From positions 1-64,000 of the forward strand of contig NZ_NCEQ01000007.1 of the NCBI RefSeq assembly GCF_002280785.1: 64,000 nucleotides of DNA, read 5' to 3'. This stretch comes from Brevundimonas subvibrioides (GTDB lineage Bacteria > Pseudomonadota > Alphaproteobacteria > Caulobacterales > Caulobacteraceae). Below the pieces are notes generated by a model that worked only from the letters and a program-made list of their open reading frames with translations, had not been told where the DNA came from and did not search any database. Each line of letters begins with the position of its first letter. The first letter of the stretch is position 1. Below are positions 31,880 through 41,908 of this stretch, piece after piece. Made by a program: the position numbers and the translations under genes.

Positions 31880-32439
31880 GGAGACCCGCCCTGCGCACGA
31901 TTGTCCTGCTGACCGGCGTAGGCCTGACGCTGGCCGGCTGCGACCTGATCAATGCACCGTCGAAGCCGGCGGGGCCGGGCGGCGACGCGCCGGCGACTGC
32001 GCCTGCCCGCGGCGGCGCCTTCGCCCACAGTCAGACCGAGGACCTGTCCGGCTACTATCAGGTCGGCGAGGCCCAGGTCGGGCCGGGTGATTTTGCGCTG
32101 ATGCATCTGTTCATCGGTCAGGCGCAGGCCTTCACCGACTGGGAGGAGGGCAAGCGGTCCGCGACCTTCGCCCCGGTGATGCTGGAGTTCCTGGCGCCCG
32201 GCGAGACGACCGAGCGGGTTCTGCCCGACAGCTATTCGGTCAGCGATGGCCGCATCCGCATGACGGGGACGAGCGCGAATGGCGATCGCGTCACCTTCGA
32301 CGGCCAGTTGAACGCCGGGACGCTCGCGACCGCACGCCGCAATCTGGGCGGGGCGGAAGAGCCGTCGATCACGGCGACACTCCGGATTGGCGACCAGAGC
32401 TTCTCGGGCGTGAAGCTGCATTGGTACGGCGGCGACTGA
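31876..32439 (+). CDS. Lipoprotein of unknown function
   Basis: A 187-residue protein starting (GTG) VRRPALRTIVLLTG with lipobox LTLAGC (Cys about 22). A Pro/Ala linker follows, then a beta-rich domain (DLSGYYQVGEAQVG, RIRMTGTSANGDRVTFDGQL). The family was not recognised. Coupling to the membrane methyltransferase suggests a shared envelope function. Confidence 0.8.
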   Translation: MRRPALRTIVLLTGVGLTLAGCDLINAPSKPAGPGGDAPATAPARGGAFAHSQTEDLSGYYQVGEAQVGPGDFALMHLFIGQAQAFTDWEEGKRSATFAPVMLEFLAPGETTERVLPDSYSVSDGRIRMTGTSANGDRVTFDGQLNAGTLATARRNLGGAEEPSITATLRIGDQSFSGVKLHWYGGD

Positions 32440-32448
32440 CGAATTGTG

Positions 32449-32588
32449 GTCTCCTCCCGGTCGTGTAGCGATGGGGAGATGGCAGCGAGCGCTTGCGCGC
32501 TGACGGAGGGGTTCTGCGTGCCGCAAAAACCCCTCCATCGCTTCGCGGTCCCCCTCCCCATTCGCCAAGCGGCGAACGGGGAGGAGAC
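32449..32588. repeat. Palindromic intergenic element
   Basis: Outer arms GTCTCCTCCC (32449-32458) and GGGAGGAGAC (32579-32588). An inner perfect 9-bp repeat GGAGGGGTT / AACCCCTCC lies at 32505-32513 and 32528-32536. It fills the gap between the convergent lipoprotein and cyclophilin genes, like the elements at 14075 and 27560. Confidence 0.8.
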
Positions 32589-32598
32589 GAACAAGTCC

Positions 32599-33048
32599 TT
32601 AGTTGACCGTCGCCTTGACGATCTTGCCGGGCGCGCGGGGCGGCTCACCCTTGGGCAGGGCGTCGACGTGTTCCATGCCCTCGATGACCTGACCCCAGAC
32701 CGTGTACTGGCCGTCCAGGAAGCCGGCGTCGTCGAAGACGATGAAGAACTGGCTGTTGGCGGTGTCCGGCTGGTTCGTGCGGGCCATCGAGCAAACGCCG
32801 CGCACGTGCGGCTCTTTCGAGAACTCGGCTTTCAGGTTGGGCTTCTTGGAGCCCGAGGTGCCGGTGCCGGTCGGGTCGCCGCCCTGGGCCATGAAGCCCG
32901 GGATCACGCGGTGGAAGACGACGCCGTCGTAGAAGCCTTCGCTCGCCAGCTCGGTGATGCGGGCCACGTGGCCGGGCGCCAGGTCGGGGCGCAGCTTGAT
33001 GACGACGTCACCGGTGTCGAGGGTCAGGGTCAGGGTCTGGTCGGCCAT
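32599..33048 (-). CDS. Cyclophilin-type peptidyl-prolyl isomerase
   Basis: A 149-residue isomerase without signal peptide, so cytoplasmic (PpiB-like). The active-site blocks are FHRVIPGFMAQGGDP (Arg and Phe contacts), NSQFFIVF and FLDGQYTVWGQVIEG. ATG 33048 gives MADQTLTLTLDTGD; an in-frame ATG at 33084 adds residues without similarity. Divergent from rlmE. Confidence 0.94.
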   Translation of the reverse strand: MADQTLTLTLDTGDVVIKLRPDLAPGHVARITELASEGFYDGVVFHRVIPGFMAQGGDPTGTGTSGSKKPNLKAEFSKEPHVRGVCSMARTNQPDTANSQFFIVFDDAGFLDGQYTVWGQVIEGMEHVDALPKGEPPRAPGKIVKATVN

Positions 33049-33118
33049 GGGGCGCTCCATTTTCGGATGATTGGCGGGGGTCATAGCCGCTGAGGGCCGT
33101 GGGCGCTATGTGGGAGCG

Positions 33119-33847
33119 ATGAGTGACGACGAAAAGCCCACATCTCCGCCTGTCGAGCCTGCGCGCCGCCGCATGGTCCGTCCGCCCACCGGCGGTACGG
33201 CCGCCGGCCGCGGCATGGGCGGCAAGATCAAGACCGCCGAAAAGAAGTCGATCTCGTCCATCGAGTGGATCAAGCGTCAGTTGGCCGATCCCTGGTCCGA
33301 AAAGGCGCGCGCCGAAGGCTGGCGCAGCCGGGCGGCGTTCAAGTTCAGCGAGATCGACGACCGCTTCCGTCTGGTCAAGAAGGGCTCCCGGGTCATCGAT
33401 CTGGGCGCGGCGCCGGGCGGCTGGATCCAGGTCTGCGTCAATCGAGGCGCGGCGGCGGTGGTCGGCGTCGACCTGCTGCCGATCGAGCCGATCCCCGGAT
33501 CGATCCTGATCCAGGCCGATTTCACCGAACCCGGCGTTGACCAGCAGCTGCTCGAAGCCCTTGGCGGACCGCCCGATCTGGTGCTGTCGGACATGGCGCA
33601 CAACACGGTCGGGCATCGCCAGACGGATCACCTGAAGATCATCGCCCTGATCGAGATCGCCTCGGACTTCGCCATCCGGACACTGAGGCCCGGCGGGTCT
33701 TTCGTGACCAAGAATTTCCAGGGCGGGGACGCCGGCCACGTTCTGGCCGACCTGCGCGCCAACTTCGAGGACGTGAAATACGTGAAGCCCGCCGCCAGCC
33801 GGAAGGGCTCGTCGGAGGTTTATCTGGTGGCGTTGCGCAAGAAGTGA
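33119..33847 (+). CDS. rlmE: 23S rRNA 2'-O-methyltransferase E
   Basis: Methylates U2552 of 23S rRNA. The 242-residue protein has a basic Gly/Lys N-terminus, then the RrmJ/FtsJ core. The K-D-K-E catalytic set is visible: Lys in SRAAFKF, Asp in LSDMAHNT, Lys in FVTKNFQGG and Glu in SSEVYLVAL. VIDLGAAPGGW near 96-106 binds SAM. ATG 33119 was chosen over an earlier in-frame start that lies in the divergent promoter region. Confidence 0.95.
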   Translation: MSDDEKPTSPPVEPARRRMVRPPTGGTAAGRGMGGKIKTAEKKSISSIEWIKRQLADPWSEKARAEGWRSRAAFKFSEIDDRFRLVKKGSRVIDLGAAPGGWIQVCVNRGAAAVVGVDLLPIEPIPGSILIQADFTEPGVDQQLLEALGGPPDLVLSDMAHNTVGHRQTDHLKIIALIEIASDFAIRTLRPGGSFVTKNFQGGDAGHVLADLRANFEDVKYVKPAASRKGSSEVYLVALRKK

Positions 33848-33923
33848 GCGAGGCCGGGGGCCGGGCGGCGTGCGCCGGACGGGCGGCCATCTGCGCGGCG
33901 CGGGGTGCGACGGGTTGGCCTGA

Positions 33924-34454
33924 TCAGGCGGCCTGGAGCGCCCGGCGGGCTTCGCGGACCGCCCAGATGCGGTCGTGGACGGCGAAGAAGACCATCTGGA
34001 CCAGGGGCTCGATAACCCCGACCGTCAGGGCGATGCGCCAGTTCTGGGTGATGGCGAAGGCCACCGTCACCGCGACCACGAAATGCATCACGCCATAGGT
34101 CACGGTCTTGACCGCGATCCTCCTGAACGAGGGCAGGGCGTGGCTGTGTCCGTGATGGCCGTGGGCGCGGGACTGTTCCTCGGCGTTCATGACGTCGAGG
34201 CGGGCAGCGAAGGCCTCGGCCGTCTCTTCCATACTGCTGCGCATCCGGCGGTGCTCGATCCGGTGCCAGATCCGGTCGTGGAAGGAATAGGCGATGGTCT
34301 GGAAGAAGGGTTCGACCACGCCGATGGCCAGGGCCATGCGCCAGTCGCGGGTGATGGCGAAGGCCACCAGCATGGCGACGACGAGGTGCATCGCGCCATA
34401 GGAGGCGATCTTGAGCGCGAGGCTCCGCACGGATCTTGCGAGATTGACGACCAT
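33924..34454 (-). CDS. Duplicated DUF2061 membrane protein with His-rich linker
   Basis: A 176-residue protein made of two DUF2061 copies. Copy one is near 9-67 (LKIASYGAMHLVVAMLVAF...EPFFQTIAYSFHDRIWHR); copy two is near 113-168 (VKTVTYGVMHFVVAVTVAF...EPLVQMVFFAVHDRIWAV). Each contributes two transmembrane segments. The linker contains AHGHHGHSHALP, a possible metal-binding patch. Function unknown. Confidence 0.82.
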   Translation of the reverse strand: MVVNLARSVRSLALKIASYGAMHLVVAMLVAFAITRDWRMALAIGVVEPFFQTIAYSFHDRIWHRIEHRRMRSSMEETAEAFAARLDVMNAEEQSRAHGHHGHSHALPSFRRIAVKTVTYGVMHFVVAVTVAFAITQNWRIALTVGVIEPLVQMVFFAVHDRIWAVREARRALQAA

Positions 34455-34546
34455 CAGGTCTCTAAATGTTAGCTTTGGCTGAAAGTTTCAAGCTCGGCTG
34501 AAAAAAGTTACGAATGTCACGAATGGCCGGATGCAGGTCGTCATGG

Positions 34547-36056
<1,510 letters not shown>

Positions 36057-36059
36057 CCG

Positions 36060-36461
36060 ATGTTCAACATGACTTCCGAACTGACTTATGCGGCCCTGAC
36101 CATCCTGCTGGCGGTGGTGCAGATCTTTCTGCCCGCCACCGGCCGGACGCTGCAGCATGGGCCGAAGTGGAACGCCGGGCCGCGCGACGCGGACGTTCCA
36201 CCGTCCAACGTCGTCACCGGCCGGCTGGAGCGGGCGCAGGCCAATCTGTATGAAACCCTGCCGCTGTTCCTCGGCGCCGTCCTGATCGCCCATGTCGCGG
36301 GCGAGGACGGATTTCTGACGTACTGGGGCGCTACCCTCTATTTCTGGGCCCGCGTCGTCTATGTCCCGTTGTACGCCTTCGGCGTGACGGGCGTTCGCAG
36401 CCTCGCCTTCCTCGCATCGCTCGCCGGTCTTCTGATGATCGTCGCCGCCCTGTTTATCTGA
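36060..36461 (+). CDS. MAPEG family membrane protein
   Basis: A 133-residue protein with four transmembrane helices. The MAPEG signature region NVVTGRLERAQANLYETLPLF near 50-70 contains the Arg-rich glutathione-side segment and the ERAQ.N...LP pattern. Substrate unknown. It starts 3 bases after guaB and ends 8 bases before rsmB. Confidence 0.88.
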   Translation: MFNMTSELTYAALTILLAVVQIFLPATGRTLQHGPKWNAGPRDADVPPSNVVTGRLERAQANLYETLPLFLGAVLIAHVAGEDGFLTYWGATLYFWARVVYVPLYAFGVTGVRSLAFLASLAGLLMIVAALFI

Positions 36462-36469
36462 AAGTTTAA

Positions 36470-37888
36470 GTGACCCCAGCCGCTCGCCTCGCCGCCGCCG
36501 CCGCCATCATCGACCGCATCAGCGCGGGCAAGGCCCCGGCCGAGGCCGTCCTGAAGACCTGGGGAACGGAAAACCGCTACGCCGGCTCCAAGGACCGTCG
36601 GGCCATCGCCGACGAGGTCTACAAGGTCACGCGCGCGCGCGGCCGTCTGGTCTGGGCCATGGGCGGGCGCGAGGACGGGCGCGCCCTGATCATCGGGGCG
36701 CTCAGCCTGATCGACGGCCTGTCGGTCGAGGAGATCGAGGCCCTGCACTCCGGCGACGGCTATGGCCCCAAGCCCCTGTCGAAACAGGAACGCAGCCGCA
36801 TCAGCCTGACCGACGACGGGGCGCCCGCCTGGGCGCTCGCCGGCCTGCCCGAGTTCGTGGTCGAGGACTTCAAGAACACCTTCGGCGACCGCTGGGCCGA
36901 GGAGGCCGCCGGTCTGATGGTGCCGCGCGCCCCGATCGACCTGCGTGTGAACGGAGCCAAGGCCACGGTCGATGAGGTCATCGCCGAGCTCCGTGAGGCG
37001 GGCCTGGCGCCGGAGCGCACGCCCTGGTCGGCCTGGGGCCTGCGCCTCTCGGCCGAGCCGCCGCCCAACGTCCAGGCGCTGGAGGCCTTCAAACAGGGCC
37101 GGATCGAGATCCAGGACGAGGGCAGCCAGATCACCTGTTGGCTGGCTGGCGTCGAGCCCGGCATGACCGTCGTCGATTATTGCGCCGGGGGCGGGGGCAA
37201 GACCCTGGGCCTGGCGATGCAGGGGCTGGCCGTCGGCGCCTCGCGCGTCGAGGCCGCGCCTCCCGAGCCTGAACGCATCTGGACCCCGACCGGCTGGGTC
37301 GATGCGCCCAAAGCGAAGCCCAAACCCGCGACCATCGCCAGGGCCGAGGGCCGGCTGATCGCCTGCGACGTGGTGCAGAAGCGGCTCGACAATATCCGGC
37401 CCCGGCTGGCGCGCGCCGGCGTCGAGGCGGAGCTGATCCACCTCGGTCCAAACGGCGGCGGGGTCGAGGACATCGTCGGCATCGCCGATGTCGTGTTCGT
37501 CGACGCGCCCTGCACCGGCTCCGGCACCTGGCGTCGTCGGCCCGAGGACGCCTGGCGTCTGAAGCCCGAGGAGGTCGACCGGATGCACTCGCTGCAGATG
37601 GCCATCCTGGCGCGGGCGGCCAAGCTGGTGAAGCCCGGAGGGCGCCTCGTCTATGTGACCTGCTCGATGCTGCGGGTCGAGAACGAGGCGACGCTGGACC
37701 ACTTCGAAGAGGATCATCCGTCGTTCGCGCCGGTCGCGATCACCGAAGGCCTGTCGTCGTCTGGTTTCACCGACGCCGGCCGCAACAAGCTGGCTGAATT
37801 GGCCGGCGGCGGACATCGCCTGCGTCTTTCCCCGGCCACGGCTGACACCGATGGCTTCTTCGCCGCGATCTACGAACGGACCGCCTGA
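36470..37888 (+). CDS. 16S rRNA m5C methyltransferase, RsmB/Sun family
   Basis: A 472-residue protein of the NOL1/NOP2/Sun family. The N-terminal NusB-like helical domain (about 1-150) precedes the SAM domain. VVDYCAGGGGKTLGLAMQ near 239-256 is motif I, DAPCTGSGTWRRRPE near 345-359 holds the motif IV Cys, and VTCSML near 395-400 holds the catalytic motif VI Cys. Between motifs I and II is an insertion of about 35 residues (PEPERIWTPTGWVDAPKAKP) not usual in RsmB. GTG 36470 is the start. Its stop overlaps the next ATG by one base. Confidence 0.88.
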   Translation: MTPAARLAAAAAIIDRISAGKAPAEAVLKTWGTENRYAGSKDRRAIADEVYKVTRARGRLVWAMGGREDGRALIIGALSLIDGLSVEEIEALHSGDGYGPKPLSKQERSRISLTDDGAPAWALAGLPEFVVEDFKNTFGDRWAEEAAGLMVPRAPIDLRVNGAKATVDEVIAELREAGLAPERTPWSAWGLRLSAEPPPNVQALEAFKQGRIEIQDEGSQITCWLAGVEPGMTVVDYCAGGGGKTLGLAMQGLAVGASRVEAAPPEPERIWTPTGWVDAPKAKPKPATIARAEGRLIACDVVQKRLDNIRPRLARAGVEAELIHLGPNGGGVEDIVGIADVVFVDAPCTGSGTWRRRPEDAWRLKPEEVDRMHSLQMAILARAAKLVKPGGRLVYVTCSMLRVENEATLDHFEEDHPSFAPVAITEGLSSSGFTDAGRNKLAELAGGGHRLRLSPATADTDGFFAAIYERTA

Positions 37889-38289
37889 TGCTGAAATCGC
37901 CCTTGCTGCTTGGTCTCGCCGTCGTTGGCCTGTGCGCCGCGCCCGCCTTCGCCCAGAGCGATGACGAGATCGATGCCCGGCTGTCGGCCCGCTACGACCG
38001 CTGCCTGAACGTCGCCGAGACCACGGTCGAGATGGTCAAGTGCAACACGGACGAACTGGTCGGTCGCGACGCTGATCTGAACCGCGTCTACCGGACGCTG
38101 ATGGCGCAATCGAACGCCACGGCCGCCGCCGGCTTCCGCCGCTCGCAACGGGCCTGGCTGTCCACGCGCGACAGCGACTGCGCCGCCGAAGCGGGCCAGG
38201 GTTCGATCGCCCGCGTGAACATGGCCCAGTGCGTCCTGCGCAAGACCGTCGAACGCACCCTGTGGCTCGAGGCGAGGGTCGCTGGTTGA
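37888..38289 (+). CDS. DUF1311 (LprI-like) periplasmic protein
   Basis: A 133-residue secreted protein with a signal peptide ending AAPAFA (about residue 22). The four-Cys DUF1311 domain follows: RCLNVAETTVEMVKC, then DSDCAAEAG and MAQCVLRKTVERT. The family includes a lysozyme-inhibitor-like protein of mycobacteria; the role here is unknown. It overlaps rsmB and the following gene (TTGA at 38286-38289), so the whole run is coupled. Confidence 0.85.
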   Translation: MLKSPLLLGLAVVGLCAAPAFAQSDDEIDARLSARYDRCLNVAETTVEMVKCNTDELVGRDADLNRVYRTLMAQSNATAAAGFRRSQRAWLSTRDSDCAAEAGQGSIARVNMAQCVLRKTVERTLWLEARVAG

Positions 38290-38957
38290 CCGCTGAGGCG
38301 ACCACGCCCTGGGATCTGACGGCTTTCGGTCCGCTGACAGCCCTGTGCGTCATGGCGGCCCAGGCCGAGTACGGCCCAGCGTTGAAGGCGCGGATCCGGC
38401 CCCTGATCACCGGCGTCGGACCGGTCGAGGCGGCGGTCGAGACCACGATCGCCCTGGCGATGCTGGAGCGGGAAGGGCGGTTGCCTGACCTGATCCTCTC
38501 CCTCGGTTCGGCGGGGTCACAGACGCTGCAACACGGCCGTGTCTACTGGGTGGACGAGGTCGCCTATCGCGACATGGACGCCTCGGCGATCGGCTTCCCC
38601 AAGGGCGTCACCCCCTTCCTCGACGAACCCGCCGTCCTGACCCTGGCCAGCGGACCGGCGGGTCAGCCCTATGCCCGCCTTGCGACCGGCGGCAGCGTCG
38701 TCACCGGCGAGGCCTATGACGACATTGATGCCGACATGGTCGATATGGAGACCTATGCCGTCGTCCGCGCCGCTGCGAAGTTCGACGTGCCGGTCATGGG
38801 CCTGCGCGGCATTTCGGACGGCAAGGCCGACCTGACCGGCCTGTCCGACTGGACCGACACCCTGTCGGTGATCGACGAGGGGCTGGCCGAGGCGCTGGAC
38901 CTGCTGAAAGCCGAATTCGAACGCCTGACCGCCCCGCTTCCCGAGGAGATGCCATGA
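38286..38957 (+). CDS. MTA/SAH nucleosidase-family phosphorylase
   Basis: A 223-residue nucleoside phosphorylase-fold protein. [15 protein letters not shown] near 42-56 is the phosphate/ribose-side loop, VDMETYAV near 154-161 carries the ribose-binding Glu, and [12 protein letters not shown] near 175-186 holds the catalytic Asp. It would hydrolyse methylthioadenosine or S-adenosylhomocysteine to adenine. The TTG start at 38286 overlaps the preceding stop; ATG 38352 would truncate the first strand. The stop overlaps guaA (ATGA). Confidence 0.85.
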   Translation: MTAEATTPWDLTAFGPLTALCVMAAQAEYGPALKARIRPLITGVGPVEAAVETTIALAMLEREGRLPDLILSLGSAGSQTLQHGRVYWVDEVAYRDMDASAIGFPKGVTPFLDEPAVLTLASGPAGQPYARLATGGSVVTGEAYDDIDADMVDMETYAVVRAAAKFDVPVMGLRGISDGKADLTGLSDWTDTLSVIDEGLAEALDLLKAEFERLTAPLPEEMP

Positions 38958-40516
38958 CTGCCGCCGCCGATCACCAGAAAGTCCTGATCGTCGATTTCGG
39001 CAGCCAGGTGACGCAGCTGATCGCCCGCCGCCTGCGCGAGGCCAGTGTCTATTGCGAGATCCATCCCTACGCCAAGGCGGAGGCCGCCCTGGCTGCCATG
39101 AGCCCGGCGGCCATCATCCTGTCCGGTGGTCCCGAGAGCGTCCACGAGGAGGGCAGTCCGCGCGCGCCCCAGGCCGTGTTCGAGGCCGGCGTGCCCGTGC
39201 TGGGCATCTGCTACGGCGAGATGACCATGTGCGAGCAGCTGGGCGGCAAGGTCGAGGGCGGCCATCACCGCGAGTTCGGCCGCGCGGGGATCACCGTCGC
39301 CAAATCCTCGCCTCTGCTGGCTGGTCTGGCCGCGGTGGGCGAGGACGAGACCGTCTGGATGAGCCACGGTGACAAGATCGTCGCCATTCCCCAAGGCTTC
39401 GACGTCGTCGCCACCTCGCCCGGTTCGCCCTATGCCGTGATCGCCGACGAGACCCGTCGCTTCTACGGCGTCCAGTTCCACCCCGAGGTCATGCACACCC
39501 CGCGCGGCGCGACCATGCTGAAGAACTTCACCCACGGCATCGCCGGGCTGAAGGGCGACTGGACCATGGCCGCCTATCGCGACGAGAAGATCGCCCAGAT
39601 CCGCGAGCAGGTCGGCTCGGCCAGGGTCGTCTGCGGCCTGTCGGGCGGGGTCGACAGCTCCGTCGCAGCCGTCCTGATCCACGAGGCCATCGGCGACCAG
39701 CTGACCTGCGTCTTTGTCGACACCGGCCTGTTGCGGAAAGACGAGGCGGCCCAGGTCACGACCCTGTTCAGGGAACATTACAACATTCCCCTGATCCACG
39801 TTGATGCGTCGAAGGAATTCCTTGGCGAGCTGGCCGGCGTCTCGGACCCCGAGACCAAGCGCAAGATCATCGGCCGGGTCTTCATCGAGATCTTCGACCG
39901 CGAGGCCGGCAAGATCGAGGGCGCCGAATTCCTCGCCCAAGGCACCCTCTATCCGGATGTGATCGAGAGCGTCTCGTCGTCCAGCGGCAAGGCCCACGTG
40001 ATCAAGAGCCACCACAATGTCGGCGGCCTGCCTGACTTCATGAAGCTGAAACTGGTCGAGCCCCTGCGCGAACTGTTCAAGGACGAGGTCCGCGCCCTGG
40101 GCCGCGAACTGGGGCTGACCGACGCCTTCGTCGGCCGTCACCCGTTCCCGGGACCGGGCCTGGCCATCCGCATTCCCGGCGAGATCACGCCCGAGGCCGT
40201 CGCGACCCTGCAACAGGCCGACGCCATCTATCTGGACGAGATCCGCAAGGCCGGCCTCTATGACAAGATCTGGCAGGCCTTCGCTGTCCTGCTGCCGGTC
40301 AAGACCGTCGGCGTCATGGGTGACGCCCGCACCTACGAAAAGGTCCTGGCCCTGCGCGCGGTCTCGTCCACCGACGGCATGACCGCCGACTTCTTCGAAT
40401 TCCCCTGGGACGTTCTGGGCAAGTGCGCGACGCGGATCGTCAACGAAGTGCGGGGCGTGAACCGCGTCGTCTACGACGTGACGTCCAAGCCCCCGGGCAC
40501 GATCGAGTGGGAATGA
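38954..40516 (+). CDS. guaA: GMP synthase (glutamine-hydrolysing)
   Basis: A 520-residue two-domain enzyme converting XMP to GMP. The glutaminase triad is Cys in [11 protein letters not shown] (about 86) with His/Glu in VQFHPEV (about 174-176). The ATP pyrophosphatase P-loop is [10 protein letters not shown] (about 227-236). The C-terminal dimerisation end is [16 protein letters not shown]. Length is normal. The exact 3' end of guaA is a favoured attachment site for genomic islands in many bacteria, and an accessory region follows here. Confidence 0.97.
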   Translation: MTAAADHQKVLIVDFGSQVTQLIARRLREASVYCEIHPYAKAEAALAAMSPAAIILSGGPESVHEEGSPRAPQAVFEAGVPVLGICYGEMTMCEQLGGKVEGGHHREFGRAGITVAKSSPLLAGLAAVGEDETVWMSHGDKIVAIPQGFDVVATSPGSPYAVIADETRRFYGVQFHPEVMHTPRGATMLKNFTHGIAGLKGDWTMAAYRDEKIAQIREQVGSARVVCGLSGGVDSSVAAVLIHEAIGDQLTCVFVDTGLLRKDEAAQVTTLFREHYNIPLIHVDASKEFLGELAGVSDPETKRKIIGRVFIEIFDREAGKIEGAEFLAQGTLYPDVIESVSSSSGKAHVIKSHHNVGGLPDFMKLKLVEPLRELFKDEVRALGRELGLTDAFVGRHPFPGPGLAIRIPGEITPEAVATLQQADAIYLDEIRKAGLYDKIWQAFAVLLPVKTVGVMGDARTYEKVLALRAVSSTDGMTADFFEFPWDVLGKCATRIVNEVRGVNRVVYDVTSKPPGTIEWE

Positions 40517-40852
40517 TTCAGGGCTTCCGGAGCCTTTCGACGCCAGCTCCGGCCTTGTCTCTAAACTCCTGATCTAAAACATAAATATGTTCGATTCTAC
40601 TCGTCGCCTTTCGAGGGGTATCGAAGCCGCCTGTCGGTCTGCCGAACGGTCTTGGGTTCATTGCCTCAGCCAGCCCGTTTGCGCCTTCGGCCCAGGCGGT
40701 CCCGATCGGTTCGATCAGTTGTGGTCGGCGTGACCCTGGGGCGCCGGCGTGTCCGACGGAGCCGGGGCCGGCGGCACGGGATGGTGTCAGGCACGAGGGG
40801 CCTGGGCGGCGGTGAGGACGAGACTGCGGATGACGGGATGGTCTCGTTTTGA
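40517..40852. other. 336-base gap between guaA and copB
   Basis: No complete gene is visible. A weak hairpin CCGGAGC / GCTCCGG (40527-40533, 40546-40552) may end the guaA transcript. Bases 40570-40605 are unusually AT-rich for this genome. On the minus strand 40740-40811 encodes, between two stops, HHPVPPAPAPSDTPAPQGHADHN, which looks like the His/Pro-rich tail of a lost metal-related protein. No integrase, tRNA or duplicated guaA end was seen. Confidence 0.5.
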
Positions 40853-41908
40853 TCAGAACCAGGCCTTGAGGCCCACGACGAAACGGGTGTCTTCAGCTTC
40901 GCCGCCTCGGGCTTCGATGTAGTCGGCGGTATCGCCGAACGAACGGCTCCACTCGACGCCGACGTAGGGGGCGAACTCCTTGCGGAATTCGTATCTCAGC
41001 CTCAGGCCGGCCTCGACCGAGGACAGGCCAGAGCCGATCTCCAGCCCCGGAAGATCGCTGGCAGAGGCGTCGATTTCGAGACGTGGCTGAAGGATCAGCC
41101 GTTGGGTGATCCGCTGATCATATTCGGCTTCGACACGGGCGGTCAGGTCACCCTCCGTGGACAGGAAGGCGGCCGCGTCGATCTCGAACCAATGGGGAGC
41201 CAGCCCCTGGAGACCCAGAACCAGATGGGTCGTGTCCTCCCCGTCGGGGCGGAAGTCCCGGCGCACGCCGGCCTGCACATCCCAGAAGGGGGTGATGGCC
41301 CGGCTGTAGAGGGCCTGGAGTTCGGCTCCCTCCAGATTGCCGCCGAAGTCGCCTTCGCCCTCTGACTTCCACCAGAAGCGATTGATGTCCCCGCCGCTCC
41401 ATCCCTGGACATCCCAAAGGTAGGTGTCGCCGCCATCGCCGAAGCCTGCTTCGAGGCGATCGATGACGATGGCCGTGGTGTGCATGTCGCCGTTCTCGGC
41501 GATCAAGGTCTGGCGTGATGGGGCCATCGCCTCCGCGCCGAAGACCAGATCGGCGGCGTGCGTCGGGCCGCCCAGGGCGGCGGCCGGGATGGGCGTCTCT
41601 GGAGGTCGGCCGGAATCGTCCGCACTGGTCGGGACATCCGGCGGTCCCAGGCTCATCGTCGACATGTCGTGTCCGGCATGAGGGTCCGCCCGGGCGGGCT
41701 GCATGCTGGACATGTCGTGGCCCGCATGCGGATCGGCTGCGGGCGGCATGACATGACCCGCGTGCGGATCCTGAGCCGCGGGTCGTGCGGGGGCAGGCAT
41801 GGCGTGGCCCGCGTGCGCGTCCTGGGCCTGGGCCTGGGCCTGGGCCTGGGCGTTGAACGCGCTGACGGCGAGGATCAGCGGTGCGAGAGCGAGAGCGAGA
41901 CGCTTCAT
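40853..41908 (-). CDS. copB: Copper resistance protein B, outer membrane
   Basis: A 351-residue protein with a signal peptide (MKRLALALAPLILAVSAFNA). A His/Met-rich stretch (about 30-85) with four copies of the unit DPHAGHDM, likely to bind copper, precedes a CopB barrel domain (TTAIVIDRLEAGFGDGGDTYLWDVQGW; ends VVGLKAWF with C-terminal Phe). It acts with CopA in the periplasm/outer membrane. Its ATG overlaps the copA stop (ATGA). Confidence 0.95.
   Translation of the reverse strand: MKRLALALAPLILAVSAFNAQAQAQAQAQDAHAGHAMPAPARPAAQDPHAGHVMPPAADPHAGHDMSSMQPARADPHAGHDMSTMSLGPPDVPTSADDSGRPPETPIPAAALGGPTHAADLVFGAEAMAPSRQTLIAENGDMHTTAIVIDRLEAGFGDGGDTYLWDVQGWSGGDINRFWWKSEGEGDFGGNLEGAELQALYSRAITPFWDVQAGVRRDFRPDGEDTTHLVLGLQGLAPHWFEIDAAAFLSTEGDLTARVEAEYDQRITQRLILQPRLEIDASASDLPGLEIGSGLSSVEAGLRLRYEFRKEFAPYVGVEWSRSFGDTADYIEARGGEAEDTRFVVGLKAWF
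41821..41850. repeat. Five tandem CCTGGG hexamers in copB
   Basis: Thirty bases of exact CCTGGG repeats encode the alternating Gln-Ala run at the signal-peptidase region of CopB (residues about 20-29). Slippage would change length in steps of two residues without shifting frame. Confidence 0.9.

Noticed and set aside
40585..40605. A GTTCGATTC sequence resembling a tRNA T-loop after guaA
   Set aside because: The flanking bases do not pair into a T-stem and no acceptor, D or anticodon arm can be drawn around it.
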